A DNA stretch of 64,000 bases from a virus. The first letter of the stretch is position 1. Each line of letters begins with the position of its first letter. A program made the translations under genes and the position numbers. Under the pieces are notes generated by a model that saw only the letters and a program-made list of their open reading frames with translations, did no database searches and was not told the origin of the DNA. Where the stretch lies: positions 1 to 64,000 of the IMG/VR virus record IMGVR_UViG_3300018429_000002; one strand, written 5' to 3'. Of this stretch, positions 47,069-54,415 are shown piece after piece.

Positions 47069-47100
47069 TTCAAATCTTTCTTTTTAACTGGGTTTTGCAA

Positions 47101-47328
47101 TCATTCCACCTTCGTGCTATCTCTGCGCTTCTCTTGAGCTACCTCAATTGCCTGCCCTAGCGCTATATGCACTTCCAGCGCGACGGGTAGTGTAAACATC
47201 GCATGCCCTTCATAGTCGTCGGTTATTACGTTAAAGAAATAGCCGTCAGTGGAAACCTCACAACGCGAGGCAATAAACTCGGGCGACTGGTCTTTAACGA
47301 TGATCTGATGAAACAGTATTCCTGCCAT
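47101..47328 (-). CDS. 75-residue early-left protein
   Basis: ATG overlaps the HNH gene's stop. Beta-rich (CEVSTDGYFFNVITDDYEGH) with a C-terminal helix (ALGQAIEVAQEKRRDS). No family recognised. Confidence 0.6.
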   Translation of the reverse strand: MAGILFHQIIVKDQSPEFIASRCEVSTDGYFFNVITDDYEGHAMFTLPVALEVHIALGQAIEVAQEKRRDSTKVE

Positions 47329-47780
47329 TACGCTGCCTTCCTCGCTTCTTTCATTGCCAGTTCTCTGGATTTTGTTCCCAAAAGTTCCAACTCTCGGGCC
47401 ATCTTTCTCCCTGCTACCGTGTGGTGAGCGTAGTCATGATGGTAAGGACATAAGCATGCACCGTTCGACTCGTCCCACTTCAAATCCGGCCTTTGTGCTC
47501 TCGTGTGAATGTGATGAGCATGAATGTGTTTTGAGTAGTAGCCACACTTGGGCCATCGGCATGTAAAGTTGTCGTTCTCTCTTACCTTGGCGATCCAGTT
47601 GATCTCTACCTGGCTTCGGTGCCTTCGCTTTAGTGTTCCGCCTGATTGCGACTTACCAACACGCCGAAGGCGGAACGACCGGGCAGATCGGGTGCAGGAG
47701 TTCTTTGCAGCATCAAGCCGAATTCTGAATCCAGTCCTCTTCATTGGCTTAGAGGATTGGGGCATGTAAGATCGTTTCAT
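47328..47780 (-). CDS. HNH endonuclease
   Basis: 150 residues. A very basic N-terminal third leads to CRWPKCGYYSKHIHAHHIHT and NGACLCPYHHDYAHH, the zinc-bound HNH fold. Could be a homing enzyme or a packaging-type nuclease; position in the early operon favours the former. Confidence 0.8.
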   Translation of the reverse strand: MKRSYMPQSSKPMKRTGFRIRLDAAKNSCTRSARSFRLRRVGKSQSGGTLKRRHRSQVEINWIAKVRENDNFTCRWPKCGYYSKHIHAHHIHTRAQRPDLKWDESNGACLCPYHHDYAHHTVAGRKMARELELLGTKSRELAMKEARKAA

Positions 47781-47824
47781 TCAGTTCCTTTTGTGCAGAC
47801 GCCGGACATCTCAGGCGTGGCGGG

Positions 47825-48565
47825 TTAGTTGGTGCCGCTCGCAACGAGCGTGTCGGTATCGACCTTCTCGCCTATCGTTACCATCTCTCCCGCGACCCGG
47901 TCGCCCTCTTGCGGGATTCTAAAGATGTAAACGGTGTCTCTAGGGCTGAATTCTGATTTCTCGCCCAGGCTAACCGGGAAGACGCACGTCACGGCTCGCC
48001 GTGGAGACAGCTTGCGATAGAGCTGAGCGGAATGCTCGGCGATAAGGTAGAAGATTTCCTCTACTTTCAAATCAACGAATTCTTTGACTACAAAGCGCTT
48101 CTGGCTTTCCTCGATATCACGCGCAACCGAGCGCTCAATCTCCGCAAAGAATCCCCAGACATCAAATACGTCGGCGGTAGCCTCCAGCGTGGCTCGGCTG
48201 ACGACGTTCGTCATCGACGACGAACAGTTCTCGCCCTGATGTGCCCAGCCAATGACGTACTGCCGATAGCGAGCGCCAAACGCCTCAAGGTTTCCAGGGA
48301 CCAGCGCTATCGACTCAGAGTTGTTTATTACCATTCGAATCTCGGTGATCATCGAAAGGGATGATTGATTCACAACTACGGAGTGCCCAAACCATTGCAG
48401 GGCATCTGCGGGGTCGGCGGAGAATCGTTCGATAGCTGTGGCGATGTATTCGCGCAGTTCAGATTCACGTCCATCGAGGCTGCGGTACGTATCTTTCAGA
48501 ACGTCCTCGAATTCACGGGCGACTACGACTGAATTGCTAAGAGAATATGGCGAATTGTGTATCAT
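47825..48565 (-). CDS. Early-left protein of 246 residues, unknown
   Basis: ATG with AAAGGTAAAACA. Acidic, helix-rich: FEDVLKDTYRSLDGRESELR, FFAEIERSVARDIEESQKRF. C-terminal 60 residues beta-like (TCVFPVSLGEKSEFSPRDTV). No motif recognised. One of the larger orphans, so a good candidate for a host-takeover or anti-defence role (inference from position only). Confidence 0.65.
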   Translation of the reverse strand: MIHNSPYSLSNSVVVAREFEDVLKDTYRSLDGRESELREYIATAIERFSADPADALQWFGHSVVVNQSSLSMITEIRMVINNSESIALVPGNLEAFGARYRQYVIGWAHQGENCSSSMTNVVSRATLEATADVFDVWGFFAEIERSVARDIEESQKRFVVKEFVDLKVEEIFYLIAEHSAQLYRKLSPRRAVTCVFPVSLGEKSEFSPRDTVYIFRIPQEGDRVAGEMVTIGEKVDTDTLVASGTN

Positions 48566-48639
48566 TGTTTTACCTTTCCAAGTCCCGCGTTGCGCGGGCT
48601 ACGACCGTTTACGTTCTCCGTTGGGTTCTTTGTATTCAT
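48562..48639 (-). CDS. 25-codon peptide coupled to 48565
   Basis: ATG (complement 48637-48639) after CAGGGGA; reads MNTKNPTENVNGRSPRNAG then LGKVKQ. Its TGA overlaps the next ATG. Its codons include a perfect hairpin CCCGCG/CGCGGG (48584-48598). Confidence 0.4.
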   Translation of the reverse strand: MNTKNPTENVNGRSPRNAGLGKVKQ

Positions 48640-48675
48640 TCCCCTGAAGTCTTTGGATTCTGTTCCCCTACTAGA

Positions 48676-48822
48676 CTAAGAGCGTCTGAGACCATCTGGC
48701 CCCGGCGCATCGCTGTAGATATGCCAATGCGTAACGTCCCGTCGCCCTGACATTGGCTCGCGTTCGATTTCGCATTGAACCCGCCACGGTCGCGGAGTAG
48801 CCTTATCTTCTGTTTCGCTCAT
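48676..48822 (-). CDS. 48-residue early-left protein
   Basis: ATG (complement 48820-48822) after AAAGGGAAGTG. KATPRPWRVQCEIEREPMSG, then RDVTHWHIYSDAPGPDG. Small soluble protein; family unknown. Confidence 0.55.
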   Translation of the reverse strand: MSETEDKATPRPWRVQCEIEREPMSGRRDVTHWHIYSDAPGPDGLRRS

Positions 48823-48887
48823 CACTTCCCTTTCGCTCTCAAATAAAATCTTTCAACTTAGACGCCTGCCATTTGAGGCGCGGCGGG

Positions 48888-49349
48888 CTAGGTCGTGCCG
48901 CCTTCGGCGCGTTGGCGAGCGATCTCAAGCGCTGCCCTGCATATCGCCTCTGGCGCAGACGGGCAAAACTCCGACTCAACGTACTTGCCAGTCAGCGGGT
49001 AAATCACGGCCCACCACGATTTTCTGTCTGAGCTTGCGTTAGCGCTAACCGTGCATCCCTGCTTCTGAAGGCACTCCACCACCTGCCAAGCGGCGGAGAT
49101 GTCGGACGAGAAATAAGGAACAACGTTCTGCTGGTTTCTATCCCAAGGCGTGTTCGGCAAATAATAGAGCACTCCGCTGATCGCTCGATTATCCGTGGGG
49201 TGCGGCGCGACGGGGGCGCGAGTAAACCCCATGACGCGCTCTGCAATGGCCGCGTCTAACTCTCGACCTACCAAGCCCGACTGTGCGACCGCTTCGGCGC
49301 CACTCTCAGACGATCCGCTGGTAGGTTCTACTTTCTCATTATTTGACAT
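48888..49349 (-). CDS. Phage ABA-sandwich protein (BC1872 type)
   Basis: 153 residues. ELDAAIAERVMGFTRAPVAP, then SSDISAAWQVVECLQKQGCT and APEAICRAALEIARQRAEGG is the phage ABA-sandwich signature. The N-terminal tag (TSGSSESGAEAVAQSGL) is shared with the 50670-51029 protein. Function of the fold is unknown. Confidence 0.75.
   Translation of the reverse strand: MSNNEKVEPTSGSSESGAEAVAQSGLVGRELDAAIAERVMGFTRAPVAPHPTDNRAISGVLYYLPNTPWDRNQQNVVPYFSSDISAAWQVVECLQKQGCTVSANASSDRKSWWAVIYPLTGKYVESEFCPSAPEAICRAALEIARQRAEGGTT
49272..49319 (-). repeat. 48-bp repeat encoding a shared N-terminal tag, copy 1
   Basis: Matches 50934-50981 with about three differences. In both genes it encodes the S-G-S-S-E-x-G-A-E-A-x-A-Q-S-G-L segment. 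Confidence 0.7.
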
Positions 49350-49788
49350 CTGTGGCCTCTTTCTCTCGACGCCGGTAGAGACGAGGAGAGAGCACCGCTT
49401 TCTCTCCTTCTACCCCTCTAGCTATTCGCTGAAGGATAAGCCTATGACTGACTTGCGACACATCGGCCCACTCAACGGCTAAGCGGGTAACGCCCTTAAT
49501 GGTAATCGACACATTGCTCCGCATGTTTCGTGTTTGCTGTGTTCTAGTGGCCCAGCGGCAGTTGCCGGGCTCGTAATTCCCCTCGTTGTCAACGCGATCA
49601 AGAGAGTGGGAACGAGTTGGTCGCGGCCCCATATCGCCAAGGAATGCCGGGAAAGAAGCAGTCCACCGTGCACAAACGGTAATCCCTCTGGCTCCGTACC
49701 TTTGATAGCTACTATGGTTCGGGTTATCACACCGACCGCGCATGGCTAGCCAGATTTTGTATTCAGGCAAACCCGATAAATTATTCAT
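49339..49788 (-). CDS. HNH-type mobile endonuclease
   Basis: 149 residues. YKIWLAMRGRCDNPNHSSYQ, RYGARGITVCARW, then HSLDRVDNEGNYEPGNCRWA and TRTQQTRN is a widespread free-standing phage endonuclease pattern of HNH type. The C-terminal part has a helix-turn-helix-like unit (LAVEWADVSQVSHRLILQRI). Confidence 0.75.
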   Translation of the reverse strand: MNNLSGLPEYKIWLAMRGRCDNPNHSSYQRYGARGITVCARWTASFPAFLGDMGPRPTRSHSLDRVDNEGNYEPGNCRWATRTQQTRNMRSNVSITIKGVTRLAVEWADVSQVSHRLILQRIARGVEGEKAVLSPRLYRRREKEATDVK

Positions 49789-49803
49789 TTGATCTATCCC
49801 TCT

Positions 49804-50181
49804 CTATCGAATTGCTTGCGCCAGAATTGCCTGAGTTCGTTGCGCTTCTCTCAACTCTTCCATTCGTTCAAGGTACTGAGTGCGATATTGTGAGCCTGCT
49901 ACTTCCGAGTCTCTATCGTCTCGCACCCGCATCTCGCGTTGATAGAATTTTTCCTCTTCCCGGATGCAGGCTGTGCAGATGTCGTCCCCTGGTTCCGGCT
50001 CGTCGCCTTGGCTGATAGCGTTGGCGTTTACACAGCCTTGGCTTAGATAGCCGGGGCAAATCCGCTCTGTGTGCGATTCGGTTAGCGATTGAAGCCTCGG
50101 GGCAACTAAGGCAAAGGCCTTTTCTTCTTGGTGTGCGGTCCATGCTTCGTCTGCCGTACTTCGATTGTTTATATTTCTCAT
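49804..50181 (-). CDS. Early-left zinc-motif protein (125 residues)
   Basis: ATG 50181 with AAGGGAAACT; earlier in-frame ATGs lie inside the upstream gene. ERICPGYLSQGC, then GDDICTACIREEEKFYQ provide four Cys. The C-terminal helix is charged (LERMEELREAQRTQAI). Function unknown. Confidence 0.65.
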   Translation of the reverse strand: MRNINNRSTADEAWTAHQEEKAFALVAPRLQSLTESHTERICPGYLSQGCVNANAISQGDEPEPGDDICTACIREEEKFYQREMRVRDDRDSEVAGSQYRTQYLERMEELREAQRTQAILAQAIR

Positions 50182-50399
50182 AGTTTCCCTTCGTTCCATT
50201 CGCTGCTCATGATGTCTAGCGTTTCCCTGGCGAGCGTTCCGCCAAGTTCCTGCCACCGAGAGAATTCTTTTTGCCATCTCCAAGGCCTCTCCAAATAGGC
50301 AAGTACTTCGTCTATGTCGGATACCTGCCCGCACTCGTGGAGCACGTGGGCGAATGCAATGATTTCATCGTATCGGCCCATGTCTGCGATCTTGCTCAT
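50178..50399 (-). CDS. 73-residue early-left protein
   Basis: ATG 50399 with CACGGAGTAAAGAA; its stop overlaps the next ATG. DEIIAFAHVLHECGQVSDID, then WRWQKEFSRWQELGGTLARE. All-helical orphan. Confidence 0.6.
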   Translation of the reverse strand: MSKIADMGRYDEIIAFAHVLHECGQVSDIDEVLAYLERPWRWQKEFSRWQELGGTLARETLDIMSSEWNEGKL

Positions 50400-50578
50400 T
50401 TCTTTACTCCGTGCTTTTCTGGATTCGTACATTTGGCCCAGTTGGGCAACTCTTCTGCTAGATACTGATTGCAGGCTGGACATCGCTCCCAGCGTTTGGC
50501 CCACAGCAGCCTGTTTCTGTGAGCCACAATTAGTTGACTGGGCGACAAGTCATTTACGGTGATAAGGCGGTAGTCCAT
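50396..50578 (-). CDS. Zinc-ribbon early-left protein (60 residues)
   Basis: ATG 50578. CPACNQYLAEELPNWAKC with Lys-rich end; ATGA overlap with the next gene. N-terminal LITVNDLSPSQLIVAHRNRL. Confidence 0.6.
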   Translation of the reverse strand: MDYRLITVNDLSPSQLIVAHRNRLLWAKRWERCPACNQYLAEELPNWAKCTNPEKHGVKK

Positions 50579-50602
50579 TTCTATTCCCTCTCTCGTCCTC
50601 AA

Positions 50603-50672
50603 AATCTCAATCAGTCTGTTCAGACGTCTGACCGGGGAGGCGCAGGGTCGAAGCGCTCGCGCTTTAGTGTTA
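50603..50672 (-). repeat. Intergenic repeat, copy 1
   Basis: A 24-nt unit at 50603-50626 recurs at 51046-51069 and 51690-51713 (two to three differences). After copies 1 and 3 a second block containing AAGCGCTCGCGCTT follows. All lie just downstream of genes, so they may be 3' UTR or processing elements. Confidence 0.5.
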
Positions 50673-51029
50673 TGGCCCCACCTCGCCCGCCTGAACTATT
50701 CGACGCGCAAACTCAAGCGCTCGATTCCATACGGCATCGGTAGGGAATTTATTGCCGACGCGCTCCGCGTCTAGCGCTTCCAGAATGCGGGCCTTTTCCG
50801 CCAGCATTCCTTCAGTCACCGCATCGTATGCATTGCGCGAAACGTCATCAGCGATGGATTTATCCACCTCAAGACGCAGCGCCATTAACGAGCGGTTTAA
50901 CTTCAGTAGCGCGGGGCGGGGGGCTTCGGCTATCAAGCCCGACTGTGCGCCCGCTTCGGCGCCCTTCTCAGACGATCCGCTAGAAGGGTTCTGGTTTTCA
51001 TTACTTAAATTCTGATCGTTCGTTTCCAT
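50670..51029 (-). CDS. Early-left protein with shared N-terminal tag (119 residues)
   Basis: Polar N-terminus with SSGSSEKGAEAGAQSGL, then helices KLNRSLMALRLEVDKSIADD and MLAEKARILEALDAERVGN. Orphan. It shares its tag with the ABA-sandwich gene but not the domain, which points to shuffling of a leader segment. Confidence 0.65.
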   Translation of the reverse strand: METNDQNLSNENQNPSSGSSEKGAEAGAQSGLIAEAPRPALLKLNRSLMALRLEVDKSIADDVSRNAYDAVTEGMLAEKARILEALDAERVGNKFPTDAVWNRALEFARRIVQAGEVGP

Positions 51030-51061
51030 AACTAATCTCCTTCAAATCTCAATCTGTTTGT

Positions 51062-51376
51062 TCAGACGCCTTCTAGGGCAGCGCGGATTAAGTCCAGGAC
51101 TCTATTGTTTGGGCTGTCGATGCGCTTCCCGCCGCGTCCGGGGATGCCGTTAAACTCTTCGGAGATCACAGACTGAGCGGCAATCAATGCTCCCACTAGC
51201 CTCTCGTGTTTATTGACCGCCAACTTCAGCGCGTAGGCTCTTTCCTCCGTCACGCAAGTCGCTACAGGTTCAGCGTTCCAGTCGAAGATGGCCCATGAAG
51301 CGCCTGGCACGGTTTGCTGGACGTTGAGCGGAGTAGCAAGCGCGTGCATGACAATATTTTCTATTTTCGTTCCCAT
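51062..51376 (-). CDS. Early-left protein (104 residues)
   Basis: ATG 51376. ASWAIFDWNAEPVATCVTEE, then AYALKLAVNKHERLVGALIA; C-terminal ending NRVLDLIRAALEGV. Common composition for small phage early proteins; no family recognised. Confidence 0.65.
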   Translation of the reverse strand: MGTKIENIVMHALATPLNVQQTVPGASWAIFDWNAEPVATCVTEERAYALKLAVNKHERLVGALIAAQSVISEEFNGIPGRGGKRIDSPNNRVLDLIRAALEGV

Positions 51377-51403
51377 AACTAAATCTCCTTATGCTGTCGT
51401 GAG

Positions 51404-51631
51404 CTAGTCCAAATACTTATTGGCGATGGGCTGTGCGATCTTGGCAAACTGCCGCGCCGCCCCGATAAGAGCGTTGCGCTCTCGCTGCGAATATTCATTC
51501 TCTAGAACGTAGCCAAGCCAGCCTGCTAGCCGCTCCATCTCTTCGAGCGCTCCGGTGACAGAATCAAAGCGATCGTCTTCAGGTCTAGCGCGTCCGGCAT
51601 GTTCTCGAATTAACGCTTTTTTCTTATCCAA
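51404..51631 (-). CDS. 75-residue early-left protein, TTG start
   Basis: TTG at complement 51629-51631. A 6-codon ORF (51624-51644, MPYTIG) with GGAGCAAGGTA upstream overlaps this start, so reinitiation is likely. Helical: VTGALEEMERLAGWLGYVLE. Function unknown. Confidence 0.55.
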   Translation of the reverse strand: MDKKKALIREHAGRARPEDDRFDSVTGALEEMERLAGWLGYVLENEYSQRERNALIGAARQFAKIAQPIANKYLD

Positions 51632-51735
51632 TTGTGTATGGCATTACCTTGCTCCTTATGTTTATGCTGCCATCTGGTCTACCAAATTAAATCTCAATCA
51701 GCTTGTTCAGACGCTCGCCCGTTAAGGCGTAGGGC

Positions 51736-51984
51736 CTAAGCGCTCGCGCTTGTTTCGGGCTCGCACTGTTCTGGGAAAAGCAGTACGTGATTCTGTCGCG
51801 GGTCGCCATCGTCGGATCCAAACGGAAAGTGCGAAGCCGCGCTCTCCGGTCGTCCGTCCATTTGCACCCACGCGCCGTCGTCGCTGAAGCGTAGTCGCTT
51901 AACCTCGCCCGCTACACCGACAATCGGACTGTCGGCGTCAATTACTCGAACTCTTTGACCGTCTCTAAATCCATGCCATCTGGT
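51736..51984 (-). pseudogene. KOW/SH3-like ORF without a start codon
   Basis: Open frame encoding FRDGQRVRVIDADSPIVGVA, GEVKRLRFSDDGAWVQMDG and HVLLFPEQCEPE, clearly coding-like and similar in style to phage KOW-type barrels. No ATG, GTG or TTG precedes it in frame. The upstream gene ends (MAWI stop) exactly where this frame begins, so a one-base shift there or a recombination has removed the start. Confidence 0.45.
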
Positions 51985-52192
51985 CTAACAGCGCTTCGTA
52001 TGCCTTCTCACCTTTGCGCACCATGAATTCTTCAAGTAGGTAATTCCGGGTTATGTTCTCAGCCCTGCTTATCTCGCCCCCGCCGATTGTCACAACCGCG
52101 TCAGCTATCTGTTCTGTGCTCAGAGCTGCGACTGCTGCCGTCATTGCGTTGTGCGTGCTGCGTGATGCGGCGATTGTTGTATTGGTGTTCAT
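51965..52192 (-). CDS. 75-residue early-left protein
   Basis: ATG 52192. Ala/Thr-rich N-terminus (TTIAASRSTHNAMTAAVAAL), then helices to LLEEFMVRKGEKAYEALLDQ. Downstream of the HNH gene by ten bases. Unknown. Confidence 0.6.
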   Translation of the reverse strand: MNTNTTIAASRSTHNAMTAAVAALSTEQIADAVVTIGGGEISRAENITRNYLLEEFMVRKGEKAYEALLDQMAWI

Positions 52193-52202
52193 GGTTGATT
52201 CC

Positions 52203-52751
52203 TTATGCTGCTCTCAGTTTTACGTGTTCTTTGCTGTGGCATTTCTTGCATAGCCATTCGACTTCTAATGGTTTGCTGTAGTCGTGATGGTGCGCGTGTA
52301 GGGACTCACGTCTTTCCGGTGACGTTCCGCACAGTTGACATCGCGCTGGCTTGTCCAACTTGCCCGCCTTAACCGCACGGCGTACCGCTTGCCTTGCCCG
52401 ATACTTATCCCTATTCATAAGTTGATCGACCCGCTGATGCGAGACGCCCATGATGGACGCTATCTCTTTGCGCGTACCGCTCGGCAGTCTCATGTCGCTT
52501 CGCATTGGGGTTCCCGTAAGAACCGTTAAGGGGTCTCCATGTGTCCTCATTCGGGCGCGGTGCTTCGCGCAATAGCCCCGACAGTTCCCGTTACGATCAC
52601 ACCCGTCAACGGAGCACTTCTCTGGGACTATGGGGGTCAGTGCCCCGGCCCGCGCCACGCGCCGATAGTGTGTAGCGCAAAGACCTCTAGCGGTGTACGG
52701 CTTCTCGCATGCGGGCTTACTACATTTGCGATTTGGTATTTGTCTTCCCAC
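52203..52751 (-). CDS. HNH endonuclease with zinc repeats and helix-turn-helix
   Basis: 182 residues. Two related N-terminal Cys modules (CSKPACEKPYTARGLCATHY and CSVDGCDRNGNCRGYCAKH), a helix-turn-helix (RKEIASIMGVSHQRVDQLM), then HNH: CQLCG ... LHAHHHDYSKPLEVEWLCKK. First gene of the leftward operon, directly under the repressor-controlled promoter. A mobile endonuclease with an unusual domain combination. Confidence 0.8.
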   Translation of the reverse strand: MGRQIPNRKCSKPACEKPYTARGLCATHYRRVARAGALTPIVPEKCSVDGCDRNGNCRGYCAKHRARMRTHGDPLTVLTGTPMRSDMRLPSGTRKEIASIMGVSHQRVDQLMNRDKYRARQAVRRAVKAGKLDKPARCQLCGTSPERRESLHAHHHDYSKPLEVEWLCKKCHSKEHVKLRAA

Positions 52752-52758
52752 GTCCAGC

Positions 52759-52797
52759 AGTATACCGAGGGGAAACCATTAAGTCAACCCTTGGGAT
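52759..52797 (-). promoter_or_regulatory. Leftward early promoter PL with operator motifs
   Basis: On the minus strand TTGACT (52782-52787), 17 bp, TATACT (52759-52764). TCCCAAGGGTTGAC covers the -35 and GTTTCCCCT lies in the spacer. Both motifs recur at the rightward promoter (53322-53360), so the same repressor should control both. An AT-rich hairpin (CTTTTAT/ATAAAAG, 52799-52815) lies between repressor stop and this promoter. Confidence 0.75.
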
Positions 52798-52844
52798 ACT
52801 TTTATTTCATAAAAGATTTCAGGGCCGGAGCGGGTGAGACGGAA

Positions 52845-53303
52845 TTAGGCTACTTTGGTTTTCTTGGGCTTGGGCTTTTCTGCGTCCGGTTCGGGTTTAA
52901 TACGTCGCTGTGTCCATAGCGCCTTAACCATCTCTTCGGCCAATAAGCGATCTTCTGGGGAAAGCTCATTGTAATACCGAAGAATTCGAACCGGGTGGGA
53001 GTTTTCAGTCATTGCGGCCCCTGGTTTGAGGTATCCGAGCGCGGCCAAGGGCTCCGCGATGCTCACCCCAAACGAACGTGCCAGTTTATGAAGGAAGTCC
53101 AGCGTGGGCGATGGCGGGCTTCCTCCGGGGGAATGGGGAGTCGCTTTTTCTACCTTGCTAATGAACGCCTTACCCCGCTTGACCTGATCGCCAAGTGTCT
53201 CTTGGCTCATTCCGGCTTGCTCTCTCTTCATTTTAACCCAAGCGCCTAGCGCTTTTGAGTCAGGAATCACCGCCGCGTTCCTCCATGTCTTTAGGTTGCC
53301 CAT
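52845..53303 (-). CDS. CI-like repressor (HTH XRE, no peptidase domain)
   Basis: 152 residues. The helix-turn-helix (MKREQAGMSQETLGDQVKRG, KAFISKVEKATP) lies at about 24-58. The C-terminal half is helical with an oligomerising-type stretch (VRILRYYNELSPEDRLLAEE) and a Lys/Pro tail; no LexA-type Ser-Lys protease is present, so induction may need an antirepressor or another signal. Divergent from the Cro-like gene. Confidence 0.8.
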   Translation of the reverse strand: MGNLKTWRNAAVIPDSKALGAWVKMKREQAGMSQETLGDQVKRGKAFISKVEKATPHSPGGSPPSPTLDFLHKLARSFGVSIAEPLAALGYLKPGAAMTENSHPVRILRYYNELSPEDRLLAEEMVKALWTQRRIKPEPDAEKPKPKKTKVA

Positions 53304-53321
53304 TAGGATACTCCAATAAAG

Positions 53322-53383
53322 TTTCCCCTTAGGAAATTAAATGTTTCCCAAGGGTTGACAAACGCGAGAAGGGAGCGTATAAA
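53322..53383 (+). promoter_or_regulatory. Rightward early promoter PR and operators
   Basis: TTGACA (53355-53360), 17 bp, TATAAA (53378-53383). Operator candidates are TTTCCCCTTAGGAAA (53322-53336, inverted repeat) and TTTCCCAAGGG (53344-53354), adjacent to the -35. The minus-strand repressor gene starts at 53303, so one operator also overlaps its own control region. Confidence 0.75.
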
Positions 53384-53395
53384 GCATTCTCAGTT

Positions 53396-53632
53396 ATGAC
53401 CGACCTAACAAACATTGGAATCGACGGCGCAAAACTTCGAAAGGCCAGAGACAAGTCTGGTCTTAGTCAATCACAGGCTGGGCAGGCTGTAGGCGTAGGC
53501 AAGGCAGCAATCTCAAAAATTGAGCGCGGGGGGACTTCGCCTTCGTCGGACGTACTTGCTCGCCTATGCAAACTCTACGGTGTCGGCATCGCAGAGATAA
53601 CGCGGCGAAACGCAAGAGTCGAAGCGGTGTAG
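53396..53632 (+). CDS. Cro-like HTH regulator
   Basis: 78 residues. LRKARDKSGLSQSQAGQAVG, then KAAISKIERGGTSPSSDVLA forms an XRE helix-turn-helix (residues 14-60). First gene under PR, opposite the repressor; expected to oppose it. Confidence 0.8.
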   Translation: MTDLTNIGIDGAKLRKARDKSGLSQSQAGQAVGVGKAAISKIERGGTSPSSDVLARLCKLYGVGIAEITRRNARVEAV

Positions 53633-53715
53633 GAGGTAAGGGGAACCGCTTCAGGCGACACCTTACACGGATTTCCCACACCGCGGGAAGTGCTACTTCG
53701 ATTCAAATTGAACCA

Positions 53716-54168
53716 ATGAAACAGCAACCCCCGAATCAGCACGACACAGACCGCCTCCTAGGTGATTCATTGAGCCACGGAGACAAAACCAAACTGGCGA
53801 ACCTGCTTGGCGTCTCTGGTTCTGAAATCTGCCGTCAGTGCAACCCGGAAGACCCGAAACAGAGTTTTTACTACCGATTCAAGCGCAGCATGTTCTGGTT
53901 GAAAACCCAAGTCAACGAACGAGCGGCCCGGATTATTGTTGCCGACTTTCGGGCCGACTTTGAATCGTGGGATACGCCTGTAGTTAAGCCGGAATCGCTG
54001 GCCGCTTTGGTTGTGGCGGCTGATCGTGAAGGCGATGACGTGATCCAGTCATGGGCAGAAGGAAAGCCGCTACACGAGCAAATCATGCACGCAACCGAGG
54101 CTATAGCGGCCCTTGAGAAGTTCCGAGAGGCGGCAAGGAAAGCGGCAAGGATACGTGAAGCAGTTTGA
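53716..54168 (+). CDS. CII-like regulator
   Basis: 150 residues from ATG 53716. LSHGDKTKLANLLGVSGSEI, then CRQCNPEDPKQSFYYRFK resembles CII/CP76-type activators with a helix-turn-helix followed by N-P and a helical tail (MHATEAIAALEKFREAARKA). Position right after Cro supports this. It may set the lysis-lysogeny balance. Confidence 0.6.
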   Translation: MKQQPPNQHDTDRLLGDSLSHGDKTKLANLLGVSGSEICRQCNPEDPKQSFYYRFKRSMFWLKTQVNERAARIIVADFRADFESWDTPVVKPESLAALVVAADREGDDVIQSWAEGKPLHEQIMHATEAIAALEKFREAARKAARIREAV

Positions 54169-54181
54169 GGGAGGTCGGAAG

Positions 54182-54274
54182 GTGACTCTTTTTAGAACCG
54201 TGATCGTTCTGATCGTCTCTGTCGCTGGCGTAGTCAAGTTGATTCAGTCGTATCTCAGTGAGGACTTAGCCTGA
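54182..54274 (+). CDS. 30-residue membrane peptide
   Basis: GTG with GGGAGGTCGGAAG. FRTVIVLIVSVAGVVKLI is one span. Early-expressed membrane micro-peptides may act on host membrane or defence; no family. Confidence 0.5.
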   Translation: MTLFRTVIVLIVSVAGVVKLIQSYLSEDLA

Positions 54275-54390
54275 TAGCCATCATTTTCAATTTGGCCGGA
54301 TTCTGGTTTTACCAAGACACGCTTCGAATAAAAGCGGAAATACAGCGACTGGAAAAAAAGACGCAAGCGCGGATGACTAAAGCAGTTTGA
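54271..54390 (+). CDS. Possible 39-residue membrane peptide, CTG start
   Basis: CTG overlapping the previous TGA; IAIIFNLAGFWFYQDTLRI, then a charged helix. No ATG or GTG start; TTG 54292 is an alternative. Tentative. Confidence 0.3.
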   Translation: MIAIIFNLAGFWFYQDTLRIKAEIQRLEKKTQARMTKAV

Positions 54391-54415
54391 GCGCTCCGCA
54401 AGAAAGGGGAGAGAG

